From: Cyclobacteriaceae bacterium
Lineage (GTDB): Bacteria; Bacteroidota; Bacteroidia; Cytophagales; Cyclobacteriaceae
Assembly (NCBI GenBank): GCA_016787725.1
Contig: JAEUTZ010000004.1
Coordinates: forward strand, 339,259-403,258
Reading direction: 5' to 3'
Length of the DNA: 64,000 nucleotides
Notes under the pieces: generated by a model
What the model was told of the DNA's origin: nothing
What the model saw: only the letters and a program-made list of their open reading frames with translations
Database searches by the model: none
Shown: piece by piece, positions 37,019-45,410 of the stretch
Numbering within the stretch: the stretch's first letter is position 1
Layout: each line of letters opens with the position of its first letter
Translations under genes and position numbers: made by a program

Positions 37019-39733
37019 ATGAAACGGTTTTTCCTAACCTTCCTGCTGCTGATTTCTTTTCCGGTATTGGCTTCCCACATCGTGGGTGGCGAATTTGAAT
37101 TGATTCATATTTCAGGGTCTTTGTACCGGCTTAACCTGATTATTTATTTTGATGAAATCAATGGGGCTCCCGGAGCAAAAGATGCCAGTGCTTCTGTAAC
37201 GATTTATCGCAAACGGGATAAAGTTCGCATGGGTTCCCTTGTCTTAATCCGGACCGGTGAAACCAATGTTCCCTATACACAACCGGAATGTTCCAATGGA
37301 GAAATAATAACTACTAAACTTTTATACACATCAACCATTACTCTTTCGCCCGAGCAGTACAATGATCCGGAGGGGTATTTTGTAGTGTGGGAACGTTGCT
37401 GCAGAAATTATACCATCACCAATATTTATAGTCAGGTGCCGCAGGGAAACAACATCGCGGCCGGGCAGACTTTTTATTTGGAGTTTCCTCCGGTGGTGAA
37501 GGACGGGCAGCCTTTTGTTAATTCTTCGCCCCGGCTTTTTCCCCCGCTCAATGACTATGCCTGCCCGTTCCGGCCGTATTATGTTGATTTTGCAGGGATC
37601 GATGATGATGGTGATTCGCTGGTGTATTCCATGGTGACACCGCTCAACACCACTTCTGCGGTTGCGTTGCCACCGGCCTCACCGGGTCCATTTCCCAATG
37701 TTATCTGGCGCCCGGGTTACAGTTTAAATAATATAATCAACGGCCTTCCCGACTTGCGCATCAGTAAAGAAGGGTTACTAACCGCCACCCCCCGTACGCA
37801 AGGGCTGTTTGTATTTGCAGTGAAAATTGACGAGTTCCGTGAAGGCGTGAAAATAGGGGAGAGCAGACGCGATTTTCAAATGTTGGTGGTGGATGCCTGT
37901 CCGGTTGCCGAGCCGCCTCAAATTATTGGAAAAAAACTAACGGATGCCGACTTCTCGTTCGATGAGAATATGAGTGTGAGTTTTTCCAATGCGGTATCGG
38001 ATGAGGACCGCTGCATTCTGGTGCGCATTTCCGATCCGGACGCCACCAAACCGGAAGACAACTTCAGTGAAAAAATTTCTATCCGGGCCGTTTCACTTAA
38101 CTTCAAACAGAATGTGAGCGAGATTTTACCGGAAGTCCGATCAGCCACCTTAACCAACGGCAGCACTCAGGATTTTACCATTTGTTTTCCGCAGTGCCCT
38201 TTTATTGACGGAGGCCCATATCAAATCGGCATCATTGCTTTTGATGACGCCTGTAGTTTACCCTTAATGGACACGTTAAAAATTGCTGTCAATATTCAAC
38301 CTCCACCCAATACCGAACCCTATTTTGTTACTCCCAGTCAACAGACGATTGATGTGGTATTGAATGAAGGGGATTTTTATGAAACCAATTTTGAGATCCG
38401 CGATGATGATGGCGATGAATTGATCTTTGCCGTTACCACCAATGGGTTTGTTCTGGCGGATGCCGGATTTACGGTTACAGTTGATGAGCCCCGGCAAAAC
38501 GGAAAGATCACAGGTAAGCTTCGGTGGGATGCTTATTGCAACATCTACGACTTCACGAACCGAACTGGTTTTGAAGTAACCTTGCAGGCAGCAGATAAGG
38601 ATCTTTGCGAAACGGGTGAACCGGTTAAATCGTTGTTTCGGTTTGCCGTAAAGCTACCCGGAAATGCCGATCCTTTTATTGATACAGATTTGACCACTAA
38701 CCCGCTGGAGCAAAATGTAAGTGTACAACGTAGAATGAATGAATCCCTTTCCTTCTCTGTATTCGGCAAGGATTTGACCGACAATGATTTTCTGATACTC
38801 GATGTTGTCAATCGCGATTCGTTGGATGTACTGGGAATTTCTTTTCCTGCGGTTTCAGGCAATGGAATGGTTTCGTCCAAATTTGATTGGACGATCGCGT
38901 GCAGCACCATCAATTTATCGGGAAAGGAGAGTGAAACAATTGCCATTCGATTTTTGGTAGTGGATAACGCCAATAAGTGCCGGTTTTACAAAGCCGATAC
39001 GGTGCGTGTACAGGTCAAGGTCCTTCCACCACTCAATGCTCCACCGCAGTTAATTATCAAACAAGGAAATGAAGTAGTCAATGATCAGTCCCTGGAATTT
39101 ACGTTGGGCCAACCGATCGAGTTTTTGCTGTCCGGTGTGGATGCCGATCTGTTGCCGGAACCTGATTTGCTAACGCTAAGCTTAATTGAAGCTTTGGGTG
39201 ACCGGAAGCCGGAAGGATATATGTTTACTCCGGTGGAGGGGAACAATACCATTGAAACACTATTTTCCTGGTCACCGGACTGCTCCATTTTTCAGGCAGA
39301 TGATTTCGAAAACAATTATGTTTTTACTTTTCGATTGTCCGATGACCGGTGTTATTCAGCGAAGGCAGATACCGTTTCCGTGCATGTGAAAATAAAAGAC
39401 GTGGATGGTTCTGGAACAAATTTCATTCCCCCCAACGTATTTACCCCGAACGGAGACGGGTGCAATGATTACTTTGCGTTGGAGGGTATTGATCCCTGCA
39501 CGTTAAATCCGGATGCCATACAAGATCCTGATCAATTGGTATCCCTTCCTCCCGATAATTGTATTAGCCGGTTTGAATCGGTTACTATTTTCAACCGGTG
39601 GGGTGGGCTGGTCTTTGAAAGTACAGAGCGAACGTTTCGGTGGTATGCCGTTGATCAGCCGGCCGGGGTTTATTACTTTGTGGTCAGGTATACGAGTGCT
39701 GAGTACAAAGGATCCCTTTCCATCCGGTTCTAA
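37019..39733 (+). CDS. T9SS type B sorting-domain (gliding-motility C-terminal) surface protein
   Basis: A 904-residue secreted protein. Residues 1-20 are a Sec signal (ending VLASHIVGG). The body consists of repeated beta-sandwich modules with calcium-like acidic motifs (GIDDDGDSLVYSM, IRDDDGDELIFAV, SGVDADLLPEPD), suggesting cadherin/PKD-like repeats. The last 90 residues are the type B sorting domain: PPNVFTPNGDGCNDYFAL, then FNRWGGLVFES and PAGVYYFVVRY. It should cross the outer membrane by the type IX system and be attached or released. The ATG at 37019 is preferred to the GTG three bases earlier. The ligand is unknown. Confidence 0.9.
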   Translation: MKRFFLTFLLLISFPVLASHIVGGEFELIHISGSLYRLNLIIYFDEINGAPGAKDASASVTIYRKRDKVRMGSLVLIRTGETNVPYTQPECSNGEIITTKLLYTSTITLSPEQYNDPEGYFVVWERCCRNYTITNIYSQVPQGNNIAAGQTFYLEFPPVVKDGQPFVNSSPRLFPPLNDYACPFRPYYVDFAGIDDDGDSLVYSMVTPLNTTSAVALPPASPGPFPNVIWRPGYSLNNIINGLPDLRISKEGLLTATPRTQGLFVFAVKIDEFREGVKIGESRRDFQMLVVDACPVAEPPQIIGKKLTDADFSFDENMSVSFSNAVSDEDRCILVRISDPDATKPEDNFSEKISIRAVSLNFKQNVSEILPEVRSATLTNGSTQDFTICFPQCPFIDGGPYQIGIIAFDDACSLPLMDTLKIAVNIQPPPNTEPYFVTPSQQTIDVVLNEGDFYETNFEIRDDDGDELIFAVTTNGFVLADAGFTVTVDEPRQNGKITGKLRWDAYCNIYDFTNRTGFEVTLQAADKDLCETGEPVKSLFRFAVKLPGNADPFIDTDLTTNPLEQNVSVQRRMNESLSFSVFGKDLTDNDFLILDVVNRDSLDVLGISFPAVSGNGMVSSKFDWTIACSTINLSGKESETIAIRFLVVDNANKCRFYKADTVRVQVKVLPPLNAPPQLIIKQGNEVVNDQSLEFTLGQPIEFLLSGVDADLLPEPDLLTLSLIEALGDRKPEGYMFTPVEGNNTIETLFSWSPDCSIFQADDFENNYVFTFRLSDDRCYSAKADTVSVHVKIKDVDGSGTNFIPPNVFTPNGDGCNDYFALEGIDPCTLNPDAIQDPDQLVSLPPDNCISRFESVTIFNRWGGLVFESTERTFRWYAVDQPAGVYYFVVRYTSAEYKGSLSIRF

Positions 39734-40467
39734 AGTTCAATGGGCAGTACCTGGGTTTCCTTCACATAGGCGACTTGATCCAGCCACTCCACTTTCAACC
39801 ACACATCTTTTTTATCCGTCACTTTCAATTTATGGCCTTCATTTATTTGAGTGACCACCGAGGCACCTGCCGAAGGACCTGTCATGAGATAGGTATTCGA
39901 ATTAGAAATAATAGCAGCCGGTTGCTCAAGCGAAAAATTCACGTGACCCGCCAGTAACAACAGTACGAGCATTGCATAAATAGCGGGCGAGACGGAGCTT
40001 GATTTTTTTGTAATGAAGCGATATTGAAGTGCCAGCAACAAAATTGCCAAAGAAAGCAGCACCAATGAAAAATGGAACCGGTATTTGTTAAGATTGAACA
40101 GCAAATGGGTGGTGTTGGAATGGGCATATCCTTCCAGCCGGTTTTTGGCGGCCACCTCATCCATTTTATTCAATGCCTGCTCATCGCCACTGGCCAGATA
40201 ATATAAGTTTAAATAGTAGAGGGAAAGGCTAACGTGGCCAAGCCCCTCTTGTATAAATGCCATCTTTAGCAACATGGCCGGAGAGTGAAATCCGTTGGTC
40301 CTCAATTCCTGATAGATTTCAAACGACTGCGTGTATTGTTTCTTTATAAAGAGGGAATCGGCTTTGTGTAAAGATTCTAGTGCTCTTTCGGCCCGTGCAT
40401 TCTGACTAAATAATACCAGCCCTGCAATAGCAAGAATTTTTAGAATGCTGGTTTGTATATTTTTCAT
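39730..40467 (-). CDS. TPR and SH3 domain membrane protein (BatE-like)
   Basis: A 245-residue protein with a signal peptide (residues 1-26, ending NARA). A TPR-like helical region (about 30-110; ADSLFIKKQYTQSFEIYQEL) is followed by two membrane helices (about 132-150 and 162-180) and a C-terminal bacterial SH3 domain (residues 190-245; KLKVTDKKDVWLKVEWLDQ). This architecture recalls BatE proteins of Bacteroidota, but no other bat genes are adjacent. Its 3' end overlaps the convergent T9SS gene by four bases. Confidence 0.75.
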   Translation of the reverse strand: MKNIQTSILKILAIAGLVLFSQNARAERALESLHKADSLFIKKQYTQSFEIYQELRTNGFHSPAMLLKMAFIQEGLGHVSLSLYYLNLYYLASGDEQALNKMDEVAAKNRLEGYAHSNTTHLLFNLNKYRFHFSLVLLSLAILLLALQYRFITKKSSSVSPAIYAMLVLLLLAGHVNFSLEQPAAIISNSNTYLMTGPSAGASVVTQINEGHKLKVTDKKDVWLKVEWLDQVAYVKETQVLPIEL

Positions 40468-40482
40468 ATCCTGTTACCTTTG
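40452..40482 (+). promoter_or_regulatory. tRNA-Lys promoter
   Basis: TTTG (40452-40455), exactly 19 bases, then TACCTTTG (40475-40482) match the Bacteroidota housekeeping promoter. Transcription would start about 40 bases before the tRNA. Confidence 0.75.
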
Positions 40483-40529
40483 TGCCCTCAATTACGGAAA
40501 CACCTGTATTTAGGTTTTTTTGTAGGTTC

Positions 40530-40602
40530 GATCTCGTAGCTCAGTCGGTAGAGCAATACACTTTTAATGTATGGGTCCTGGGTTCGAGTCCCAGCGGGAT
40601 CA
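40530..40602 (+). tRNA. tRNA-Lys (anticodon TTT)
   Basis: A complete cloverleaf: the acceptor GATCTCG pairs with CGGGATC, the D-arm contains AGCTCAGTCGGTAGAGC, the anticodon loop is CTTTTAA in stem ATACA/TGTAT, and the T-loop is GGTTCGAGTCC. CCA is not encoded. Confidence 0.97.
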
Positions 40603-40753
40603 CAAAGTTTCAAAGGAAAGAATTCAAAGTGTCAAAAACGCTGTGTTTCGGTCTTTTTTACCCTCCCAAAAATACTCAATTTAATTTGGAGTCAAGCAAA
40701 CCAAGGAAGACAGACTCCTGAAATGACCACTAAAACGTTCATCCTCATTTACT

Positions 40754-40892
40754 TCAAATAATAGTAATGTTGTTGTCCGTGCATACAACGATGTCCGCTT
40801 TTCCATCACCGTTTAAGCCGGCAAGGGCAACATCCTTCAGGTGATTTCCAACGGCACGTGGGGACGGTGTTTACGCCAGCGCTCTTTTTCAT
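40754..40892 (-). pseudogene. remnant of an FG-GAP/VCBS repeat protein
   Basis: On the minus strand one frame reads DVALAGLNGDGKADIVVC followed by TDNNITII and a stop. This is a textbook FG-GAP repeat with its calcium-binding NGDGKAD loop. Upstream the same frame hits a stop at 40871-40873, while a +1-shifted frame continues from an ATG at 40892. No signal peptide or other repeat survives. It is the frameshifted tail of a once larger secreted protein, lying in the spacer between tRNA-Lys and the MFS gene. Confidence 0.7.
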
Positions 40893-40983
40893 GAGGACAG
40901 ATAAATCTTATTACCACTAATGCGTGACGGAAGAATCACTTACAATCATCTCCATTTCCATCCGTTTTAGAGGCCATTGATTT

Positions 40984-42132
40984 CTACAGCATTCCCACGA
41001 TGTCCATGATTGCATCCGGCACAGCGGAACCGCTAAAGAAAATTCCTACACACAATACTTTTTCGTAGTAATTGGATTTACGGATACTGAGAGGCAATGC
41101 ACTCACGGACAGGGCAGCAAATGCAACAGAAAAAATCAATACGCTGATGACAACAAGGATTGAATTTTGAAGAAATACGATAAGCGCCATGGAGACCAGG
41201 GTGATGGCAAAGCTTATCCAAAATGAAGACATTAATCCATACCGACTTACAAGTTGACTGGTAGGCCATGAAACCATCGCGGCCAGCAACAGCACTCCCG
41301 CGATTAAAAGATTTTCATTTGCACCAGACCAATACGATGCAATTTTCTCATTCAGTATTCCTGGAAGTATATTAAACAAGACTGCAGTCGCGAGCCCTAC
41401 CGACAGCCCCATAAAGAATATGAAGCGATACTCCGAGCGCTGCGTGTCTAACTTAAAGGTAGCCATCGAGTGTTTCGTATCAGTTTTTCCCTGCATGAAA
41501 AGGCCCATCGAGTTTTTTCGTAATGCGTATCCCGAACCGAATACCACTACACCGCCTGTTACAAAAGTCAGAGAAGCACCCAGGTAATCAATGATATCTA
41601 CGATAATGGGTTCCATGGCGTATAGCAGGTTGGCCACAATAGTTAATATAGCCATGGCAATGGGTAGTTTCTCCACAGGGGTAAATAACTCCACGGTGGA
41701 AAGGGCCGGACTGGTAAATATGCTCATCGCAATTAGCCAGAGGATGATCAGGATGGGCAAAACCCATTCGAAGATCTCGCCCGGATTGGCAACCAACGTG
41801 AATGCCACGGCCATGAAGATCATGGCTGCAAAACTAATTCCCGATGAGATGATGGGTAGTCGATGGCCATTCCTGAACCTGTATCGGTCGCCAAGTCGGC
41901 CGGCAATCAGCGGTGTGACCACCAGGATGATGGCCTGGGCAACCACCAGTAGAAAACTGAAGTCGGTAAAACTAAACTGAACCAGAAGTTTGGGTTGGTA
42001 TCGGTAATAGGCAATCCAGCCTATGATAATGCTCCCGTACAGCGAGGTGAGGCTGAGCAACTGCTTCCATTCAATGGATTCTGGTCTGCGTTCGAGTGTT
42101 TCGGCAGAGCCTTTATCAAGGGTCACTTCCAT
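40984..42132 (-). CDS. major facilitator superfamily transporter
   Basis: A 382-residue inner-membrane transporter with about 11-12 hydrophobic helices. The loop after the second helix pair carries the MFS motif A-like segment AGRLGDRYRFRNGHRLP. A hydrophilic central loop (GKTDTKHSMATFKLDTQRSEYRF) separates the two halves. The sequence lacks drug-efflux or sugar-specific signatures that I recognise, so the substrate is unknown. The first 24 residues are cytoplasmic and charged. Confidence 0.8.
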   Translation of the reverse strand: MEVTLDKGSAETLERRPESIEWKQLLSLTSLYGSIIIGWIAYYRYQPKLLVQFSFTDFSFLLVVAQAIILVVTPLIAGRLGDRYRFRNGHRLPIISSGISFAAMIFMAVAFTLVANPGEIFEWVLPILIILWLIAMSIFTSPALSTVELFTPVEKLPIAMAILTIVANLLYAMEPIIVDIIDYLGASLTFVTGGVVVFGSGYALRKNSMGLFMQGKTDTKHSMATFKLDTQRSEYRFIFFMGLSVGLATAVLFNILPGILNEKIASYWSGANENLLIAGVLLLAAMVSWPTSQLVSRYGLMSSFWISFAITLVSMALIVFLQNSILVVISVLIFSVAFAALSVSALPLSIRKSNYYEKVLCVGIFFSGSAVPDAIMDIVGML

Positions 42133-42647
42133 GATTAACTTTGTTGTTGTTGATTACCTACGAGAAAGAAGGTGTTCTTGGATTTTAGCGGGGCGGAATT
42201 CTTTAAGTTTAGTATCCGTTGGCGCTCATATTCCCATGGCTGTGGATTGCCGATAGCGAAGACCCAGTTCATAGATTTTCTTGAAGCATGTTTCTCAAAG
42301 TCTGACAACCTGACAATGCTTGCTCCTTATACAAATGGAAGTGATGCGTCCCGAGTTACATCCGTGATAATCCGGGTCGACTTAATGTTTGTGGAGATAA
42401 ACAGGCCGGGAGTTATTGGTTTTCGGCTATTGCCTTCGCTGCCCAAATGAGAAGGAATACGTACTCATAGCCCAAAGCAATACCGGTTGAACGGAGCTAT
42501 AAAAAGGGCTTACGGAGAGGATTAAGCAGAAGGGTCTCTTTTTAACTGCATAGGGATTGTGCAGGCTTTGCGGTCTGGCATACTAAAGAAAGGGTCAGTA
42601 ACTGGATTCTGTTAAATATGCACGATAGCACACATTTATAATCACAA
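42133..42647. other. intergenic region without a recognisable gene
   Basis: 515 bases between the MFS gene start and the anti-sigma stop. A 92-codon plus-strand frame (42172-42450) and a minus-strand frame interrupted by one stop are both open here. Neither shows a domain, signal peptide or believable start context. The MFS promoter should lie in the first 150 bases. Confidence 0.35.
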
Positions 42648-43445
42648 TCACCCCACAACTTCACCAATCACCTGCATGGTCTCCAGTGTTGGAGAGGTAC
42701 GACCGCCACGAGGTTCAATGGTGACAGCGAAAGCTGAAGCTCCCCTTATTGTTTTCATCGCCAGAAGGCCGTTCGTTCCGCTTACATCAAATACTCCCGC
42801 ATCTACAGGTTTTCCATCTACAATGGCCCATAGTTGATACTGATTTTCTCTGGCAAGAGATTTAAGGTTTCGAATACTAAGATACACTTCTTGCGTTTCA
42901 GCATTCCAAAAAACGGAGGCCATCGCATCAGGTGCAGCGGCCGTGCCTTTCAATACAATTCGTTCAAAGGAGGGGTCGTTGCTAATCTGCAGGTCCGATT
43001 CTATTTTTTCAAGACGATTATGCACATTGTTGTAATCCCGGGCGATTTGCTGATTCTGGGCAATCAACTCAGATAGGTTTTCCTCTGATGCCAGCCACCT
43101 GCCCCGGTAATCAAAAGCAAAGTAGCTTGCAACCATGGCCAGCACCACCGATGCAGCCACCGCGTATTTCCACCGAATGGTCTTTCCATTGTCTGGTAGC
43201 GGCAATGCGCGCACCGTGCCGGTACTTTCAATAGTTTTGAAAAGTTTTGCCTTACCTGACACTGGAGGTTGGATAGCTGCCTTCATCAACAACTCTTCCT
43301 GCGTTTCTTCTATTCGCTTCAATTCCTCACGCAACGCAGGATATTTTAGCAAGTGTTCGTTAACCTCTGCCATTTCCTGCGGAGAGAGTTCGCCTAAAGC
43401 ATACGCTTCCAAAACTCCTGACGATATGTATTCCTCAATATTCAA
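42648..43445 (-). CDS. RskA-type anti-sigma factor
   Basis: A 265-residue membrane anti-sigma factor. An N-terminal cytoplasmic anti-sigma domain (residues 1-85; VLEAYALGELSPQEMAEVNEHL) binds the sigma factor. One membrane helix lies at about 92-110, followed by a short coiled stretch. The periplasmic anti-sigma-K domain spans about 165-265 (NQYQLWAIVDGKPVDAGVF and RGGRTSPTLETMQVIGEV). It starts with a TTG whose last bases overlap the sigma-factor stop (TTGA), implying translational coupling. It should hold the sigma factor inactive until an envelope signal triggers proteolysis. Confidence 0.9.
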   Translation of the reverse strand: MNIEEYISSGVLEAYALGELSPQEMAEVNEHLLKYPALREELKRIEETQEELLMKAAIQPPVSGKAKLFKTIESTGTVRALPLPDNGKTIRWKYAVAASVVLAMVASYFAFDYRGRWLASEENLSELIAQNQQIARDYNNVHNRLEKIESDLQISNDPSFERIVLKGTAAAPDAMASVFWNAETQEVYLSIRNLKSLARENQYQLWAIVDGKPVDAGVFDVSGTNGLLAMKTIRGASAFAVTIEPRGGRTSPTLETMQVIGEVVG

Positions 43446-43975
43446 ACTACTTTGATTAATGATCTCAATTCTTTCATGGCCAGGCGAAGTCTTGTCTTTA
43501 CTGTACCCAAGGGTATGTTAAACTCTTCGGCAAGTTCGGATTGCGAATAGCCTTTGAAGTACAGATACTCCACCACAAATTTCTGCTCTGCCGACAAATC
43601 GTTCAATATTTCTGCTACGCCAATAGATTCAGTTTTTTGTTCAACAAATGTTGCCGAATCTGTGCTATCTACGAAATTGTCGAGGTCTTTGGATTTACGT
43701 TCGTTCATTAGTTCTTTCGAACGGGTTTTATCAATAGCCTGATTACGGGCAATGCGCAACATCCAGGTAAACAATCTTCCTTTATTCGGATCATAATCGT
43801 GCATTCTGTCCCATATCCGAAGAAACACGTCCTGCAAAACTTCTTCGGATGCCGATTCCGTACGCACAATCCGGTTGATTACGCCATAAATCGCCCCCGA
43901 GTAATGATCGTACAGATACTCTAATGCCCTTCGGTCCCTGGACTTCAGTCTGCTAACCAATTCGTTTTCACTCAT
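43442..43975 (-). CDS. ECF RNA polymerase sigma factor (SigK-like)
   Basis: A 177-residue group 4 sigma factor. Region 2 contains RALEYLYDHYSGAIYGVINRI and EEVLQDVFLRIWDRMHDYDP; region 4 contains LSAEQKFVVEYLYFKGYSQSELAEEFNIPLGTVKTRL (residues about 125-160, landmark only). The true start is the ATG at 43975 (MSENELVSRLK); the longer open frame upstream is the complement of the divergent DUF4331 gene. Pairing with an RskA-type anti-sigma identifies it as SigK/ECF19-like. It has no cysteines, unlike mycobacterial SigK with its redox disulphide. It likely drives the adjacent DUF4331 and fasciclin promoters. Confidence 0.9.
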   Translation of the reverse strand: MSENELVSRLKSRDRRALEYLYDHYSGAIYGVINRIVRTESASEEVLQDVFLRIWDRMHDYDPNKGRLFTWMLRIARNQAIDKTRSKELMNERKSKDLDNFVDSTDSATFVEQKTESIGVAEILNDLSAEQKFVVEYLYFKGYSQSELAEEFNIPLGTVKTRLRLAMKELRSLIKVV

Positions 43976-44058
43976 ACAGAAGTCCAGCTGTAAAACATGC
44001 CGTAATTTGTTCAAAAAAGCCCAAAAATAAAAAAGGCGAGAATTTCTGAATGGGAGAG

Positions 44059-44083
44059 ATCCAATGTGTGGCTGCACTTCGTA
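44059..44083 (+). promoter_or_regulatory. candidate ECF (SigK-like) promoter of the DUF4331 operon
   Basis: ATCCAAT (44059-44065), 13 bases, then TCGTA (44079-44083). The same two boxes at the same spacing precede the fasciclin gene. Read as GATCC-N16-TCGTA, it parallels the mycobacterial SigK consensus CCATCC-N16/17-CCGAAT. The DUF4331 ATG lies 31 bases downstream. Confidence 0.6.
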
Positions 44084-44114
44084 AGTGGAAAGTATAACCA
44101 TTAAATAACTGATA

Positions 44115-44786
44115 ATGAAACTTACAAGAAAAACTAAAACCTTGGGTGCAGCGCTACTGGTACTTCTGGCTTCCGGAATGTATCTGATCGCTGCTGACCA
44201 TATTGATGCACCCGGAGTAACCGGAGCTGGCAGCGCCAGCCTGGGTTCCGACATTACGGACGTGTATGCTTTTGCCAACGGCAATAACATGGTGTTCGTA
44301 GTAAACACACAAGGGCTGTTAAGTCCCGCAGCCTCTGGATCGGCCGCTTTCGATGAAGAAGTTATGCTGGAAATCAATATTGATAACGGCAGCACGAAGG
44401 ACAATATCGAAGATCTGGTCATTCAGGCGACCTTCGAAAACGGGAAAGTTCGCGTGTATGGACCTGCCGCCCCGGTCACTACAGGGTTGAACAGCACTTT
44501 GCTCAACAGCGTAACTGTGGAAGCCAATATTACTCCTTATGGTCAATCACCGGTAATCGGTGAGCAAAATGGCATCAAGGTGTTTGCCGGTCCGCGTGAT
44601 GATCCATTCTTTTTTGACCTCGGTGCATACAAGGCCGTTTTAGGTGGAACAGCGAGCAGCTTTAATAATCCTGGCACCGATACGTTTGCAGGCACCAATG
44701 TAATGGCGCTGGTAATCGAAGTGCCAAAATCACAATTAGGCTCGGGTACTATTAATATCTGGGCAACATCAAACCGTAAAATGTAA
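44115..44786 (+). CDS. DUF4331-family secreted protein
   Basis: A 223-residue exported protein. The signal peptide (residues 1-27) ends in LIAADHIDAPGV, and ADHIDAP is the N-terminal hallmark of DUF4331, followed by ITDVYAFANGNNMVFVVNT. Strands such as DEEVMLEINIDNG and KVFAGPRDDPFFFDLGAYKAVL match the central part of the family. The chain is about half the length of a full DUF4331 protein; the next gene appears to carry the C-terminal part. DUF4331 has no established biochemical function. First gene of a five-gene block divergent from the sigma/anti-sigma pair. Confidence 0.88.
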   Translation: MKLTRKTKTLGAALLVLLASGMYLIAADHIDAPGVTGAGSASLGSDITDVYAFANGNNMVFVVNTQGLLSPAASGSAAFDEEVMLEINIDNGSTKDNIEDLVIQATFENGKVRVYGPAAPVTTGLNSTLLNSVTVEANITPYGQSPVIGEQNGIKVFAGPRDDPFFFDLGAYKAVLGGTASSFNNPGTDTFAGTNVMALVIEVPKSQLGSGTINIWATSNRKM

Positions 44787-44807
44787 ATCATCCAAAAGAA
44801 TAAGACA

Positions 44808-45329
44808 ATGAATACGATAACAAAATACCTAATGGCCATTGCAGTCAGTGGAATGATATTCACTGCATGCGATGATGACGATACAAAACCTGTCGTCATG
44901 TACGAACAGGAAGATCAAATGGGGAGGCCCGCGATCAACACCGTGTTTGTAACCAGTGGCGAAAAAAATACATTCAACGCTACAATTCCCTCTGCGCAAG
45001 GTGCGGCCTTTGCATCCAAGTTTAATACCCAATTGCTTGCACTTAATCCGGGCTATACCACCAATCTGCTTGGCCTTAATGCGGCAACATTTACCAGCGT
45101 GCTGGCAACGGATGTACTGTCTGTAGCACTCACCGGTGTCACTACTTTCTTCGATGGCACCAATGTGCTGACAGGAAGGACGTTGGCTGATGACGTGATC
45201 ACGGTTGAGTTGATCCTGATTTTTGGCGGTCCCGATGCCATGGCAAACCCAGGCTTGACGGACGATCACGTGGATGCTAACGATAAAGCGTTCTTAACTT
45301 CATTTCCGTACCTGGCGGCACCTCATTAA
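44808..45329 (+). CDS. DUF4331-like lipoprotein (C-terminal half type)
   Basis: A 173-residue lipoprotein: signal and lipobox FTAC at residue 20, then an Asp-rich linker. The rest resembles the C-terminal part of DUF4331: EDQMGRPAINTVFVTSGEKNTFNATIP (residues about 35-60, landmark) and DDVITVELILIFGG near the end, followed by DHVDANDKAFLTSFPYLA. It starts 21 bases after the preceding gene. Together the two products seem to reconstitute one long DUF4331 protein, one half lipid-anchored and the other soluble or anchored separately. Confidence 0.75.
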   Translation: MNTITKYLMAIAVSGMIFTACDDDDTKPVVMYEQEDQMGRPAINTVFVTSGEKNTFNATIPSAQGAAFASKFNTQLLALNPGYTTNLLGLNAATFTSVLATDVLSVALTGVTTFFDGTNVLTGRTLADDVITVELILIFGGPDAMANPGLTDDHVDANDKAFLTSFPYLAAPH

Positions 45330-45410
45330 TATTTTAGTCGAGTTTGTGGGTTGGTTAGAGTGGTGATTGGCCTGAAAGGGCCTTTCACCTTCTTTAAAAT
45401 CTTTTGCAAA

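Noticed and set aside
42172-42450. 92-codon plus-strand frame in the gap before the anti-sigma gene
   Set aside because: The opposite strand is almost equally open, and there is no signal peptide, domain or start context.
43976-44422. N-terminal extension of the ECF sigma factor
   Set aside because: The extension is the complement of the DUF4331 gene; region 2 of the sigma factor begins right after the ATG at 43975.
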